Below are positions 52,201 through 64,000 of a stretch of DNA of 64,000 nucleotides, one piece after another. The notes below the pieces were generated by a model. The model worked only from the letters and a program-made list of their open reading frames with translations, was not told where the DNA came from and did not search any database. Positions within the stretch are counted from its first letter, which is position 1. Every line of letters begins with the position of its first letter. The position numbers and the translations under genes were made by a program. Source of the stretch: Thunnus maccoyii (taxonomy: Eukaryota; Chordata; Actinopteri; Scombriformes; Scombridae); contig NC_056552.1 of assembly GCF_910596095.1 (NCBI RefSeq), forward strand, positions 18,043,611-18,107,610, in the 5' to 3' direction.

Positions 52201-55200
52201 CTTTCTTTTCCATGAGGCATTAACTTCATTTTGTTTGTGTAATTGTAAAACAAATGTTGTGTTCAGTGTCATACCTTGGAATCCATCTTGGTTGATATCA
52301 CCAATGGCAGCAACTGCAAAGCCGAACCCAGAGGTTGCTGGACCCCTCAATACCTTGGTGGCAGTTTTCTGGAAAGATCCATTCTCATTCATGTAGATAT
52401 ACACTGCTCCTCCCTCATCCTTCATACGGTCAAAGTAAAACGGGGCGCCCACGATTAGGTCATTCCAACTGGAAAATACAAAAGAAACATCCAAAAATTA
52501 TACATTAATAAGCAAATACATGAACATTCAAATAAAACCAAGTCCTATTCTTTGCATCTCAAATGGACACGTTCCCTAAAATCTTTCAGGTCCAACAAGG
52601 TTTCATTCATGCATCAAAGGGAGACACGTGATTTTGCAATGATGTCATGACGAACACCTTATCTGAGCTGCTGAAAGGACAGGTTTTCATTCCTGCCCAG
52701 TCATATATGCATTCTCCACATAACATAGTAGATCATAACTACAGAACATTAGAGCAGTTCACACCTTAAGATACACAAGATACAGTTAAAGGCATTCATC
52801 CATGCAGGCATAACCCTTCCTTTTTCTCCCTCTCTAGCTGTGTGGCTTCAAAAATGGCATTAGGTGAAAAGCTGGAAACATTATTTCTGATTTAATGGGA
52901 TGCCATTTGCAACCCATTACAATTTTTTTGGTCCCTAGTAAGGAAAACTTGGATTTTTGTTGATGTCAATGTGACACTGAAAATGTTATTTCAGCTTTTG
53001 GAGGAAAATGTCCTTGTTCCTATGATACCAAGCAGTAAACTAATCAGGTGTATGATGTAGTATGGGGTCCAAACAAGGAATAATGTTCTTATTTTCTAAA
53101 TGTACAATATAAGAACAGAAAAGGCTGAAAATATTACTGATTTTCACTATTCACAGTTCTCCATAATTACAATAGCTGGTGTGCAGAGACATACTCATCG
53201 TTGTTGAGGTCGGTGATAGCCAGGCTGTTCCCAAAGTACGAGCCCACTTGTTCCCCGGGGATGATGATCACAGGCTCGATGTTGGTGTCAGTCTTTCTCC
53301 CAAACATCACAGAGCCCTTGGACTCGTCCCTGGGTGACCCTGTCACCACTGTGTAGTCACCATGGCTCAGCAGCTTCCTGTCTTCAAGAACTGAATAACC
53401 TGCAGAAGACAACATTAGAGATTCACTGTTAAAACTGTCATCTGACCTTTGTAAAGGCAATATGGGCCATTTTCAGTACCAAAATGGCATTTGCTGTGAT
53501 ACAGATGACACTATTGTGAAATGAAAAACATCTTTTAAAACTGACGTCCTCATTTTTTGTGGCTGTCTTGCATTTCACTCTGACAACCAGATGTCCATCT
53601 GACTGTGGGAAGGTTAAATGGTAAAAAAGGATTTTACATATTATATCATACAAAAACAGAAACATACCCATATAACTGTATCGTCTGTTCAGCTGTCCAA
53701 AGTCTTTTCCAGTGGAGTCCCATGCATTCCCTGGATCCGGATCTCTCCATGTTACATGAACATTCCCTTTATATCAAAGCAGAATCAGACAACAATGTTA
53801 AAATCTGCTTCATGCACAACAGACAGGTTTCCCAGACAGAGAATAATCCTACTGTTAGACTAACACTAGGATTGTAGTAGTCCTCAATGGGGTTTAATCC
53901 CTGTCTGCGAAACCTGCCTATTATTTCAATGTTAAGTAACAAAACACCCTCTTTTTGGCGTTAACTCTTCAGTGCCAACCTTGCCACAGGTAGCTGCCAG
54001 TGGCGCCGATGTAGACATCAGTGTCTGTCATGCCGGCTGAGATGCCCATGTTGCACATGCCCTCAAGCTCCATGTCGAAGTTGGGGTTACAGACCTCATA
54101 ACTGTATGTCTGCCAGTCATCGTTGGGGTCATAGGTCAAGTCATTACTCCTTACATAACATTTTCCTATCATCCGACGCTGCTCCTCTGTGCCGCCTTGG
54201 ATGATCTTTACATAACGATGTCCACATGCCTGGACACAAGAGGAGAGAATGTCTTAATTTCTTCTGCATCCAGTGTAGCAAAAAATGAAAATATCCAGCA
54301 GAATTCATATCAAAAGGACAAAAAAATTCCCTCTGGAAAATATAACTCCTTACTCATGCACATGATTTCAGTATGACTCTACATGGCATTTTCTACCTGC
54401 ATGTGTCATTATGTCTTGTGGGTGTGTTTGTTGAGTGTAACATCCGGTGGCTGTATGCTGCAGCTGTCATCCGTGATGCTACATTATGGTATAAACAGGG
54501 TGTCATCGCACCCTGCATCCCCTAAATGCTACAGTAAATGTTGCTGTGCACTTAATATGTCATTTGTGACATTGAATAATACAGTAAAACAGGGTGTCAT
54601 CTCACCAGCACGCGTCCCCCTGGCTGGTTTCTCTGGCTGGCCACGGTCACACCCAGCCACATGCCCTCCACCATCTCTGATGGATTTGCTGTGGATGTGT
54701 CAGATAGGTTGGGTCAGGTGTGGAAGTTACATTAAAAGGTTGACTGAAAGCTAATAACAGTAAATGTGCTTTGTGAATGTGCTGTGCTGAATAGTGTGGA
54801 GTTTTAATTCTATTAATCTGTCAACATGGAAATACAGTGTACAAAATACAGTTTAACATCCAGAATATTAAAATGTTTGGAATTTCATTTAGGGATCAAT
54901 CAGTTTTAATGTCAAAATTTCAGTGTCATATTTTAACTAATCCAATCAGCATCTTGTCAGACCATCCATTATATTAAAAGAAACATCCACCATGATTATG
55001 GTGATCACAGTCACAGGAAAACCAACCTGAACAGTAAAGTTTCATTCAGCCTGGATCATGCCCTGACAAATATTAACCACAAAAATGCGCTGTGACTGCA
55101 GCAACTCCGACCTCAACATTGTATGTGACGAGGAATCCTTTCATTATAGTTTTTACTTTTAGCCTCCAGGGGGCCGATTCACCTTCAGGTAGTACAGTGT

Positions 55201-56602
55201 AAGTCTATCAGTTAATAACCCTCAATTAAAAGAGGATGCCTTTCAGAGATTTCGTACCCTGGAGCTCATCATGTAGGTGCAGCAAATGACTGTGCATGCT
55301 ATGGAACATGACAAAGATTAAGCTTTGCGATTGTTTGACACACTCGCTCTGTCCTTAGTGAAGAAAGTGGAAGCTCATTTGCAAGAATTTTATGGTTTCA
55401 GCTCCTTGCTCTGCAATCAGGGAAATCCTCCACGGTACCTGTATGTGTTAAAGGGGAACTCCATTCCTTTTACACTAAAAGGTCAGTTTTCTAGTCACAC
55501 ACACAACCCTGATGATGTCATCAGTTTTATTGTGGGTTGGGGACTATAAATGTTTAACATAAAACCATTACGAACTTGGGGAATGGAGTTTGAAAGACAT
55601 GTTAACCTGGCTGGGGGGTTTATTATGGGAAAGAAGGATCCAGTGTTTTTGGAACTTTATATCCAGAAAGGATTTCTCAGCTTCTGTTGCTTCAATTTTG
55701 ACCGGTTTTTATTTATCAGCTTTATGGAAGTGCAATTCTAAATCACTCGAACACCCCTTTAATTACTATTTCTAGATTGCTTTTTAGCTATGCTAACAAC
55801 AATGGCAATGTTGGTTGTTCCACCACTTTGGCCCAGACTAAAATATCTCAAGAACTATTGGATAGACTGCCTTCAGATTTTGTACAGATATTGATATCTC
55901 CCTTGAGATGAATTACAATAACTTCAATAATATGGTAATATGGCAATAGTGGCAATATCAGGTCACAATTTTAATTGGTCCAATACTTTGATTTATGACC
56001 AACTACTGGCACAACTAAGACATTCCTAACAGCCTCAGCTGTATACGCTAGAATAAGATGGTGAATATGGTAAACATTACACCCACTAAGCATGAGCATG
56101 TTGGCGTTGTCATTGTGAGCATGTTAACATGCTGATATTAGCATTTAGCTCAAAGCTCACAGCTGTGCCTAATGCCACATTCTTGTCATATCTGAGTTAT
56201 CATAATTATAAAATTTCTTAAAAATGTCAATACACAGTATTTTAAACCTTCCCACAACCAACTCAGTTATTATACAACCTTCTTGACTAGTCAGAAGTCG
56301 TTAAGATGGGCTTCCCATCTCTACCATCCATATATGACTTGAGTGCGACATTAGAACAGCCTCATGGAAGCTGTAGAAACTTGTTTTCACATCAATGATA
56401 ATTCCTCTCTCGCTCTCCCTCCTCTTGGAGTCTGCTCAGGTGCATCAATTGGCTTTACTGTGTGGCTCACTCACTTGAGCTGACCAGGTCCATTCTGGAG
56501 CAATCATTGGTGTCCATGGTAATGGGACAGGAGTAGACAGCTCCTGTTTCATTGACATTTTGTAGTGATATGGCTTTCTCTTTGGGTGCTCCTGCTATAA
56601 GG
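43086..56602 (-). CDS. itga3: Integrin alpha-3, all exons except the first
   Basis: Exons in transcript order: 56475-56602, 54606-54688, 53980-54229, 53668-53766, 53195-53399, 52275-52468, 51737-51825, 51503-51639, 51071-51157, 50915-50982, 50573-50718, 50344-50490, 50152-50249, 49736-49904, 49408-49482, 49223-49302, 48863-48940, 48615-48717, 48118-48294, 46983-47114, 44950-45063, 44282-44380, 44064-44189, then tail A (43708-43818) or B (43086-43253). All phases agree: 1016 residues with B, 997 with A. The beta-propeller has Ca-binding loops [18 protein letters not shown] and DMDDNSYPD. Next come thigh and calf regions, a furin-type site (RVKRQ), and a membrane helix. The first visible exon starts at LIAGAP, so only the signal-peptide exon is missing. 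The protein pairs with beta-1 as a laminin receptor. Both tails and the GKCYVR..DDWQTY stretch identify alpha-3 rather than alpha-6 or alpha-7. Confidence 0.95.
43708..43818 (-). CDS. itga3: itga3 alternative cytoplasmic tail exon A
   Basis: The acceptor cctccag is followed by 36 codons: [20 protein letters not shown], then a segment containing [12 protein letters not shown] and a TGA. The end matches the mammalian alpha-3A tail ([12 protein letters not shown]) almost exactly. The membrane-proximal motif reads GFFQR instead of GFFKR. Both tails start in phase 0 after the same membrane exon, so their use is mutually exclusive through the stop in A. Confidence 0.9.
   Translation of the reverse strand, partial: CGFFQRASRREMYEAKAQKAEMKIQPSETERLTEDY
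43821..43853. repeat. (GGA)n microsatellite at the exon A acceptor
   Basis: On the transcribed strand this is an uninterrupted CTC/TCC run ending two bases before the AG of exon A. It is therefore the polypyrimidine tract of an alternative exon. Confidence 0.85.
44218..44263. repeat. (TCA)n-rich simple repeat in itga3 intron
   Basis: Imperfect ATC/TCA units just upstream of the membrane-segment exon. Confidence 0.75.
45355..46380 (-). mobile_element. LINE fragment in itga3 intron
   Basis: The reverse strand encodes a reverse-transcriptase C-terminal piece ([19 protein letters not shown], then [18 protein letters not shown]) typical of fish L2/Rex-like LINEs. Flanking text such as 'tttgtatagaatatttcaac' and 'tgatccactttcttggtctt' belongs to the same repeat. 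The copy is 5'-truncated and carries stops. Confidence 0.7.
55790..56195 (+). repeat. Fish interspersed repeat in itga3 intron 2
   Basis: Shares 'ttagcatttagctca' and 'tttatgaccaa' phrases with 13770-14080, in the same orientation. It is diverged, with no coding capacity. Confidence 0.55.
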
Positions 56603-56927
56603 CTGGAGACACACACACACACAGGAAAACAGGGAGAGACAGATAGAGTTTATTAGATTATATCAGAGCCTTGTCATGGTGTTAGATAATACAATGTAGT
56701 GACAGCAGCAGCAACAAGAAGAAGCTAGACTACTTCACAGATAATCCTGCTAGTCTAAACAAAGAAAAAATCCTACAAGTTTGAGTTGTAGTATATTTGA
56801 ATGAGCATCTTTCTTCAATCTTCCACCCAGCTTTTAGCAGTATGACACTTTGCCCGAATAAAGTACATGAATTATTAAGGGTGACACCTGAGACACTGAA
56901 TATGTATTCAGTTTATATAGACAGAAA

Positions 56928-56993
<66 letters not shown>
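56928..56993. repeat. (AC)n microsatellite
   Basis: About 32 uninterrupted AC units in the presumed itga3 intron 1. Confidence 0.97.
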
Positions 56994-56997
<4 letters not shown>

Positions 56998-59900
56998 GAG
57001 CTAGTTCATGTGACTTGTAAATTAAAAGTGGAAAGAGAGGAGCAGTCAGAGCATGACCCGTGACAAGTCTGGGCACCACACACACAGACACAAACTAGTT
57101 TCTTGGTGATGGATGTGATCTTTTTGTCCACTCACCCAGACACTCCCTACATCAGCACCTTTTAACACACCACACAACTTTGAAGTAGAGGGATTACTCC
57201 TCTGTGCTGGGACGCACTATTTACTGTCAGCACAAGATTTATTAACTCCACTTTGTAGGAGGAAAGTGCAGACAATCTTGTTTACAGTGTGTGTGACACA
57301 GGGCCTGCTGTACTATGTCTGGAAACAAATGCATATAGTCGAGTAGTCAAAGTGCAGATTTAAAGCATGTCATTATTTTCATTCAAGCACTCTGAGAAAG
57401 TTCAAGCATTGCTGGTTGGTTGCTGATATGTTATTGGCAGTGGTGAACAATAGAAAGTGGTGAGTCAAGCTGTTAGTCAAGCTTGTGGGCATATTAACTG
57501 TGGGGTGCAACGTCCCTTACACGCACTGATAAGAATGAATAAATACAGATAATGGGTGTAGACATGAAAAATTCTCCTTTACAGTTAGGTCATTGTACCT
57601 TTGAATCAAAATGTCTGTCATGAGTCAACCCTACATTGTTCCAACTTGAGTATAGATCATTTCTTGTTAGAGGTAAAACCTGACGGACGGATGAAATATT
57701 CAACAGATTTAGCAAGATAATGTCATTTGTTAACCTGCTAACGCATTACTCACAGGTTATGTGGTGGGTTTTCATTCATTCAATCACAGTGAGACTGTGT
57801 ACCAGGCTCTATCACTCCACCACGGTGTCTGTATTTTTAGACCCTTCCATAGACAAAATGCCCCCATACACACTTGCAATCTAATCATGAGAACATCTCA
57901 AGAAGCCAGACAAAATATTTTCCCTTTGATGTGTCACCTGAACACGAACAGACTCGGAAGTTTGCATGAAAATCAGTCATGTGAGTTTGGTTTGGCCGCT
58001 GATCTTGTATCGAATTACCCCATTACCAATTTGAAACTTGACCATGTGGGAGATGACAATATTTCTAATCTCAGGTGCTGTGGCAGATATTTTATCCTTT
58101 TCTTGTCTCTACTTCAATCAGCCAGGTTGAGAAGTAATTTGGTTCGCGACTATATGAGAGGGAAATACCATTATCTTCTGCTTTTTAAGAGTTAAATATA
58201 CCAGCAGCAAGCATTGCACCGAATATTTTCCGCTGATGCATGAAAAACAGACATCCTGCAGCCATGTGTGCATCATTTGAAACAGAAAGGTACAATTATC
58301 CCTTCTTTCTGCTACCAGATGGCCAAGATGGCCTCTCAGGGCCGGCAGTTTCCAGTAGACTGGGAAGAAGAGGCCTTGGTTCAGGTAATCATTCAGTAAT
58401 GCAGACAGCATCTGAGATTCCACAGAGGTTTGTAGACGTTACTGGGACTGACAGATATGTGGAGAATCAGGGCCACAGAGTCCCACTGTGAGTGTGTGGG
58501 GGCCCATTTTGTGATCTACATTATGAGTGTACGTGTGTGCTCATACTATGAAAGTGTTGACCACATGAGCAAGTGGGTGAGTGTATATACCGTACATGGT
58601 ATATGTCTGCATAAGTGGCTTGCCTTTCTACAGACCTTCCATGGCCATTAAATCAGAAGTCACGGACACCCAAAGTGTTTTTCAGCTGTTAGGGCCCAAA
58701 ATACTGACTTACAAGGTTAGCCGTTCTTGTGGGAAAACCAAGCTTCATTATGGGAGATTATATAAATCATTTAGAGAGAGCAAGAAAGAAAGGGGTCAAA
58801 CCAGGGAATAAGCAAGACTGTTATGAAACAGTGTGTGAACTTTGCTCGCACCGAGGAAAAAATTATGAGGAACTGGTACACAGAGTCCAGCTCTAATCAC
58901 ATGTGCTCCACATTGGCTGGCTGCTTGTTGCAGCAAACCAGACAAAAAGATCTGATCTAGCGTCATCTAGTCTCATAAACATAATCACTGTCGTTTGACT
59001 GTCTCAGAAGAGACACGTGGGTCACCTGTGTTTGTTGTGGAAATTCAACACTGTGGATTGACGCCATCAGCTTTCACAAACAGTGAAGACACAGTTTTCA
59101 AAGTCAGCAGTTCTATTTTCAGCCTTTTCATGTTGTAACTTCCAAAGGTAATACTGTACTTTATTAAATTAGGACCCCTAACATAAACTCTCCTCGCTAT
59201 CATAATGACTGAAAGATTCCACTTCACATATGCAAGGCAAGCCAGCTAGATCATACACATGAAAACCAACTTTCTCCAAATGTCAGTTTTTCTTCAGCCT
59301 TCCTCACCCACACACACATCACCAAAACTTGTCGTTACAAGGTATTGACTCAGCCGTGACAACACACCTCATATCCTGTCCTGTTGCAACTACAACAATG
59401 TGCACTCTCCTCCTATCTCCCTTCCTGCTCATCACCTCCTCATAAACAGGCTGTCAAAGGCTCAGGGGAGGGATTGGGAAGGTGGGGAGGGGTTGTGGGG
59501 GGCAGCCAGCAGCTGCATTCCTACTCTGAGGACATGTTGAAATTTGCCCCTTCTGCCAAAGAAGTGATCTGAGCGGCTGGCTATTACTAACATTTACTGT
59601 GGTTAACACACCCAGGTAAGGTGAGCGTGGCTGCATTCTTGACATCTAGAGTAAGAAACTCTTACAGGAATGGAGTTTGATAAACTACTGTATATTCATA
59701 TCAGTGATGTTTAGATAAACAAACAGAGATCAACTTATCATCTTAACCAACACTGCCCGCCCAGGTGTCTGACTGAACTATGACTAAAGGAGCGGTCAGA
59801 GGTTTAGAAAAAGTGGGTGAGTGATAGAAGGGAATTGGGGAAATCCAGAGAGAAGCAAGGGGGCAAAAAGGCTGATTGAAAAAAAAAGAGAAAACACTAC

Positions 59901-61057
59901 AAGGTCTTGTCAATTTGATAAACAGATATCTGTCTATAAGACAATTACCGCAACACTTGTAGTTACATTGTAGTTAATTAATCTAACCTGAGTACTCCTG
60001 ACACATAATAAAATCAACCGCACTGAAACCTGGAAAACCAACGTAATTAAATATGACAAAACCCTTTTGGATGACATTTTCTTTCCATCTCACAGGCTTT
60101 TGTCAAATTAACAAGAAGAGACAATGTGCAAGGTGAGTCAGTTGTGTTTACAGGGAAGCATAATGCTGCCTCATTTACAGTAAATTCATCTTCATCTGGG
60201 CCCAGTCTGAACAGGACTGCAATGAGACACCTGACGTACGTCTACTACTGGCACACAACTTTTCACCCTGCTGGCCCATGCCTTAAATGTCAGGAGGGGT
60301 AAATATTTAAATTGGGTACGTGAGAGAATGTGGCTAACAAAGAGACCAAGATGGAAAAAGGAAATAAGAGTAAGATAAAGAGCAAAAGAGGCAACTTTTT
60401 GTTTCTAGCTTTTTATTGACTGTGTATTTTCTAGAGTGTATGCTCAAGTATTAGCTGCAAGTGTGACTGAGTGTGTCAGCCTTACACAAGTGATGGATCA
60501 CCTGTCCAGATAAGGCTTAGTAACCTGTTTGTCACAAGGTGCAGCTGTAGTCCCCAAGTCATAGAAAAAGAAAAATGTTAGAGAAACTCAGGGCCTGTTT
60601 TTATCAATCAGGCATAAAACTCCTTTTGGAACCACTGAATATACACGATGTGTAACACAAGAAGTACTAGTAAAGCATGTAACCCAAGCATGTCCATGGG
60701 CTAGGCCAGAATTTGGTACCACCAAGGTGGCAAAATCTCTTTGGTCCCAGTTTGTTTGTAGGGCCCATATAAGTACTTTGAGACATGATAACCATTTCAA
60801 ATGAGTAGCTTTACTAATCTTTTGGGACAATAATTGTTTTTGCCATTATCGCCCTACAGTATCTGCACATTAGGTTTGTGTGCAGTCTATTGGCAAGATC
60901 TTACGTACCAATACATGTAATAATTAATTGAATCACATATAAAATTACACACGCATAGAATATAACATATATATAAAGAATATAAACAGGTTCTATGAGT
61001 ATTTTTTTCAGCAACATAGCGTTTTTTTGGGGGGGTGGGGGGTTCACAACTGAGCAT

Positions 61058-61130
61058 TAAAGGACCAGTGTGTAGAGTTTTGTGGCATCTAGCAGTGAGG
61101 TTGTAGATTGTAACCAACTGGGCAAAGTAG
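61058..61130 (+). mobile_element. Fragment of the 11301-type MITE
   Basis: 'aaaggaccagtgtgtagagt' followed by 'gcatctagcagtgaggttgt' matches one end of the 11301-11698 element. The rest is missing. Confidence 0.6.
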
Positions 61131-61870
61131 AGATCTTCACATTAAAGATGTCCTGGCTCATCCATTTGGTCCATGGCCTTGGGCACTCTTAAATCCTAAT
61201 GGCTCATTGTGGAAAACTAACAAGGCTGCCCTTGCAAGAGAGTTAGAGAAATCAGCATCAGCAGTTGGAGATATTGGAGAACACCCTGCATGCATCATTG
61301 ATGGAATGAGCCTTGTTCAGAAACTGAAAGGTGGTGGCAAGACTTTTGGAGAGATTGCTGGTTCTGAGCTGAATCTAGCGTTGCATGAAGGAGGAAACAG
61401 TAAGCGGATAGATGTGGTGTTCGATGTGTACTGGAAAACAGACTAAGAGATGCTGTTGTGGTTAAGTAAGTAGAACTCAATGGAAGAACATTTCCCTGGA
61501 ACACAATATTGTGCAGTGGAGAAAGTTGTTAAGTAATACAGACAGCAAAACAGCCTTGATAACATTCATTGTGGAGAGACAGGCTATTGTCTGAGCAGAA
61601 AAGACTGGAATGTTGTTGAAGAGCTGAAATCTTCCCATGTGGCGGCAGATACCCATATGCTCCTACATGCAATCATACCAGAGTGGCTATCAAACCACAG
61701 TTATTGTGAGTGAGGATACGGATGTCATGATCCTTTATCTCGGATACTGTAAGAAGATAACCTGTATCAGAAATGTGGCACTCAGAATTGGACAAGGTGC
61801 ATCAACATCAGCAACCCTGCTCAGCTCCTATGACCTATGCGATGCTCTTGTAGGTGTTTAAGTGTTTCTG

Positions 61871-62116
61871 CAGGATGAGGAAAACTCAGCGCTCTCAAAC
61901 TTATCAAAGGAAACAGGACAATCCAAGAGTCTTTCAAGTCCCTGGGAACATCCTGGGATGGGACTACTTACACCTGCATATAAAGATACTGTAAATCTTT
62001 TTGCAGGATGAGGCAAACTCAGCGCTCTCAAACTTATCAAAGGAAACAGGACAATGCAAGAGTCTTTTAAATCTCTGGGAACGTCTTGGGATGGGACTTC
62101 TTACACCTGCATATAC
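61871..62116 (+). repeat. 133-bp direct tandem duplication
   Basis: The stretch starting 'caggatgaggaaaactcagc' at 61871 recurs at 62004 ('caggatgaggcaaactcagc') and stays similar to 'cacctgcatata'. The period is 133 bases and the two copies differ at several positions. Confidence 0.85.
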
Positions 62117-62244
62117 AGCGTGCCAATTACCAGGCAGCAGTCTGGAGGCACTGCCTGGTCATAGCCAAACATAGCACAGCCAAAAGGACATGGATGGACA
62201 ACTGGTGACAGGGGTATGCTTAAAATAAATACAATAAATAATGT

Positions 62245-63340
62245 TCACTATCTTGCTCTAATAATGAATGAATGAATAGTTCATTTCGGTCATACGTTAT
62301 AAGGAACAAAACTTAACAATTTGTCATCATACATGTTTACACCAATCCATTTCACAAAATAAAATTCACACAATCAATGACTGGAATAGGCTGAAGCCCA
62401 AGGCTTATTTTTGCGTATCCTATACAATCCATAAAATAACCTAGAATATCAGCAGTACAAAAGAAAGAAAAGAAGAAAATTTACTCTAAATTGTAATCCT
62501 AAATCTTTTAAGGCAGAGGGTTACACAATTTCAACTCGTCACTAAGACCCTTCCATACTTTGACTCCAACAACTGAAACAAATCTGTATTTTATATTAGT
62601 TCTTACTTTACATGTTTCAAAGATAAAAACTCTCTTAAATTATAATTTCCTTCTCTTGATTTAAAAAAATGTTGAATACAAACAGGAAGGCTTTTAGTCC
62701 TAACTCGAAAAAGTATTTCCAATGTTTTTGAATATTGGAATCATCTTAGCCATTTTCATTTTATTGGGAAAAATACCTGTTAAAAAGGATTTATTAGATA
62801 TATAAGTAAACAGCTTGAGGACACAGTCAATTACTTCTTACAATAGTGTCAGTGGATTTTTTATTCTTAAACTTTCTGACAACTTCTAACACATCACTCT
62901 CACAAACTCCACCAAGGAACATTGAATTGTTGTTGCGTTACGAAGGTTAATTTCCTTTGCCTACATTAACAACAAAATCATTCAACCCATTAACAGTTTC
63001 CTTTACATTTTCAATAACTGAATTGTCTTTTTTTATTACAAAATATGTTGGAAAATCCTTTTTACTACATTTTTTGACCATGTCAGTAAGCCTACTCCAG
63101 GTAGCCTTAATATTATTTTTATGTTTTTGCAACAACTGATCATAATAGTCTTTTTGTTGTGATCTCATAATAAATGTCAGTCTGTTTTTTATATTTTTTG
63201 TACTTGTCCTCCTTCTCCTTTGTTTGATGCTTGATAAATTCCCTATAGAGCCCATTTTTCTTTTTACAAGCTTTTTCTAAACCCTTCGTTAACCATGGTT
63301 TAGGATTTTGTCTATACTCTTTCAACAGACAATGTCAATA
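62245..63340 (-). mobile_element. L2-type LINE fragment with internal deletion
   Basis: Read on the reverse strand, 62947-63325 encodes a basic linker typical of fish L2-like LINEs (PWLTKGLEKACKKKNGLYRE, then KNNIKATWSRL and FVVNVGKG). After that comes a fragment like MAKMIPIFK, and then C-terminal VKVWKGLSDELKLC, so most of the reverse transcriptase is deleted. The 3' end at about 62260 carries a short (ATTC)n tail typical of this clade. Confidence 0.7.
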
Positions 63341-64000
63341 AAATAGTAGAAGAGTATGAAGAGGTAATTTCCAGACATTTGGGCTCCTCATTAAAATGGA
63401 TGAGAAATACCTTATTCTTACAAGTATGCTAATGTTAGACTGGATGCAGGGACCCCCAGCACAGATGGCTGTCCTTGGAGGAGGATATAGAAGTTATTGT
63501 GAAACTGGTTGACTATGATGATAGTAATGACGATGGTGATGAATAATCAGAATATGAATACTCGAGAATGGCTATTAGTATGACAGTATAATGTGATGAT
63601 GATTACTGGTATATGTATTAAATAAGTGAATGAAAGAGGTGGAAGTCTGCTACCGCTTGGGAAGGGTTATCATGGTGAAATATCATCTAGAGATGTACAC
63701 TTTTTCAAAATACCAAACTAAAATTTGCCACTTTTGATGCGTCAGTGAAAATTCTGGTCTGGGCCCAAGAATACGCCCAGATCTTGAAGTGGGATTACAC
63801 TATTGCAATCTTTCTACCAGCTTCACCACTTCTATAATACTATATGGAACGGTATACAAATATTATGGATGATAATTTTAAGAATCAAGGCATGGGGCTT
63901 GAACTTTTAGAGCAACAAATGCTTGTTTTCAGTCACAACACCATGAATTATAACCAGCAAAGTTATACAAACAGCCTTGAGTCATCAGGGCATCATGTAG

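Larger units (their letters stand above)
61200..63546 (+). pseudogene. Decayed element-like ORF, interrupted by a LINE
   Basis: Broken reading-frame pieces occur in order on the plus strand: a RIDVVFDVYWK stretch (61207-61443), ELKSSH (about 61620), SGYQTTVIVSEDTDVMILYL with CDALVGV (61680-61860), and NYQAAVWRHCL (about 62120-62155). LDWMQGPPAQMAVL (about 63432-63474) and an acidic end (YDDSNDDGDE, stop at about 63544) follow. These match, from memory, a high-copy uncharacterised ORF family of fish and marine invertebrates, often annotated as CXC/tesmin-like. This copy has frameshifts, stops, a 133-bp duplication and an inserted LINE. It cannot encode a working protein. Confidence 0.6.
56603..64000 (-). 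other. itga3: Presumed itga3 intron 1, up to the window edge
   Basis: The first visible itga3 exon matches exon 2 of the human gene, and no signal-peptide exon was found on the reverse strand up to 64000. This 7.4-kb stretch should therefore be intron 1. It holds the CA repeat, a MITE fragment and the nested element remnants at 61200-63546. From 57000 to 61050 I see no other recognisable feature. Confidence 0.6.

Noticed and set aside
1..64000. tRNA, rRNA, CRISPR array or bacterial operon
   Set aside because: No such feature was recognisable on reading. The short regular repeats are eukaryotic microsatellites, and a covariance-model scan could not be run.

Overview
The window is vertebrate nuclear DNA and looks like a ray-finned (teleost) fish. 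It has short multi-exon genes with GT-AG introns, about 60% A+T between genes, CA/TG microsatellites, and many short inverted-repeat elements and LINE scraps of kinds I remember from percomorph fish genomes. No bacterial, organelle or CRISPR feature was seen.

Layout. (1) 129-2656 (+): last five coding exons of an MPP2-type MAGUK scaffold, carrying the guanylate-kinase-like domain. Its 5' part lies outside the window. (2) 4248-5128 and 6612-7297 (-): two neighbouring three-exon genes I do not recognise. Each encodes a tiny single-pass membrane protein (135 and 133 aa) with a cytosolic tail full of PPxY motifs. Their intron phases are identical, so they look like a tandem duplicate pair. (3) 9282-12464 (-): an Abl-interactor gene closest to ABI3, with a very proline-rich last exon, a stop and a poly(A) signal but no SH3 domain. 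(4) 12.5-21.2 kb: gene-poor, repeat-bearing spacer. (5) 21840-41094 (+): complete somatic angiotensin-converting enzyme, 25 coding exons, 1284 aa, with two HEMGH zinc sites. (6) 43086-56602 (-): integrin alpha-3, all coding exons except the first, with both alternative cytoplasmic-tail exons (A and B). (7) 56.6-64 kb: probably itga3 intron 1. It holds a decayed mobile-element-like ORF split by a later L2-type LINE insertion.

From memory, the human counterparts of mpp2, abi3, itga3 and ace all lie on 17q21-q23, so this is a compact fish version of that region. The genes are not an operon. They act separately in cell-polarity scaffolding, actin regulation through WAVE, peptide-hormone processing and laminin adhesion. 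Exon junctions were called by eye from GT-AG sites, reading frame and remembered family sequence. In every multi-exon model the phases sum to an open frame.

The least explained features are the PPxY membrane-protein pair, the SH3-less abi3, and a GFFQR (not GFFKR) motif in the itga3 A-tail exon next to a microsatellite splice tract.
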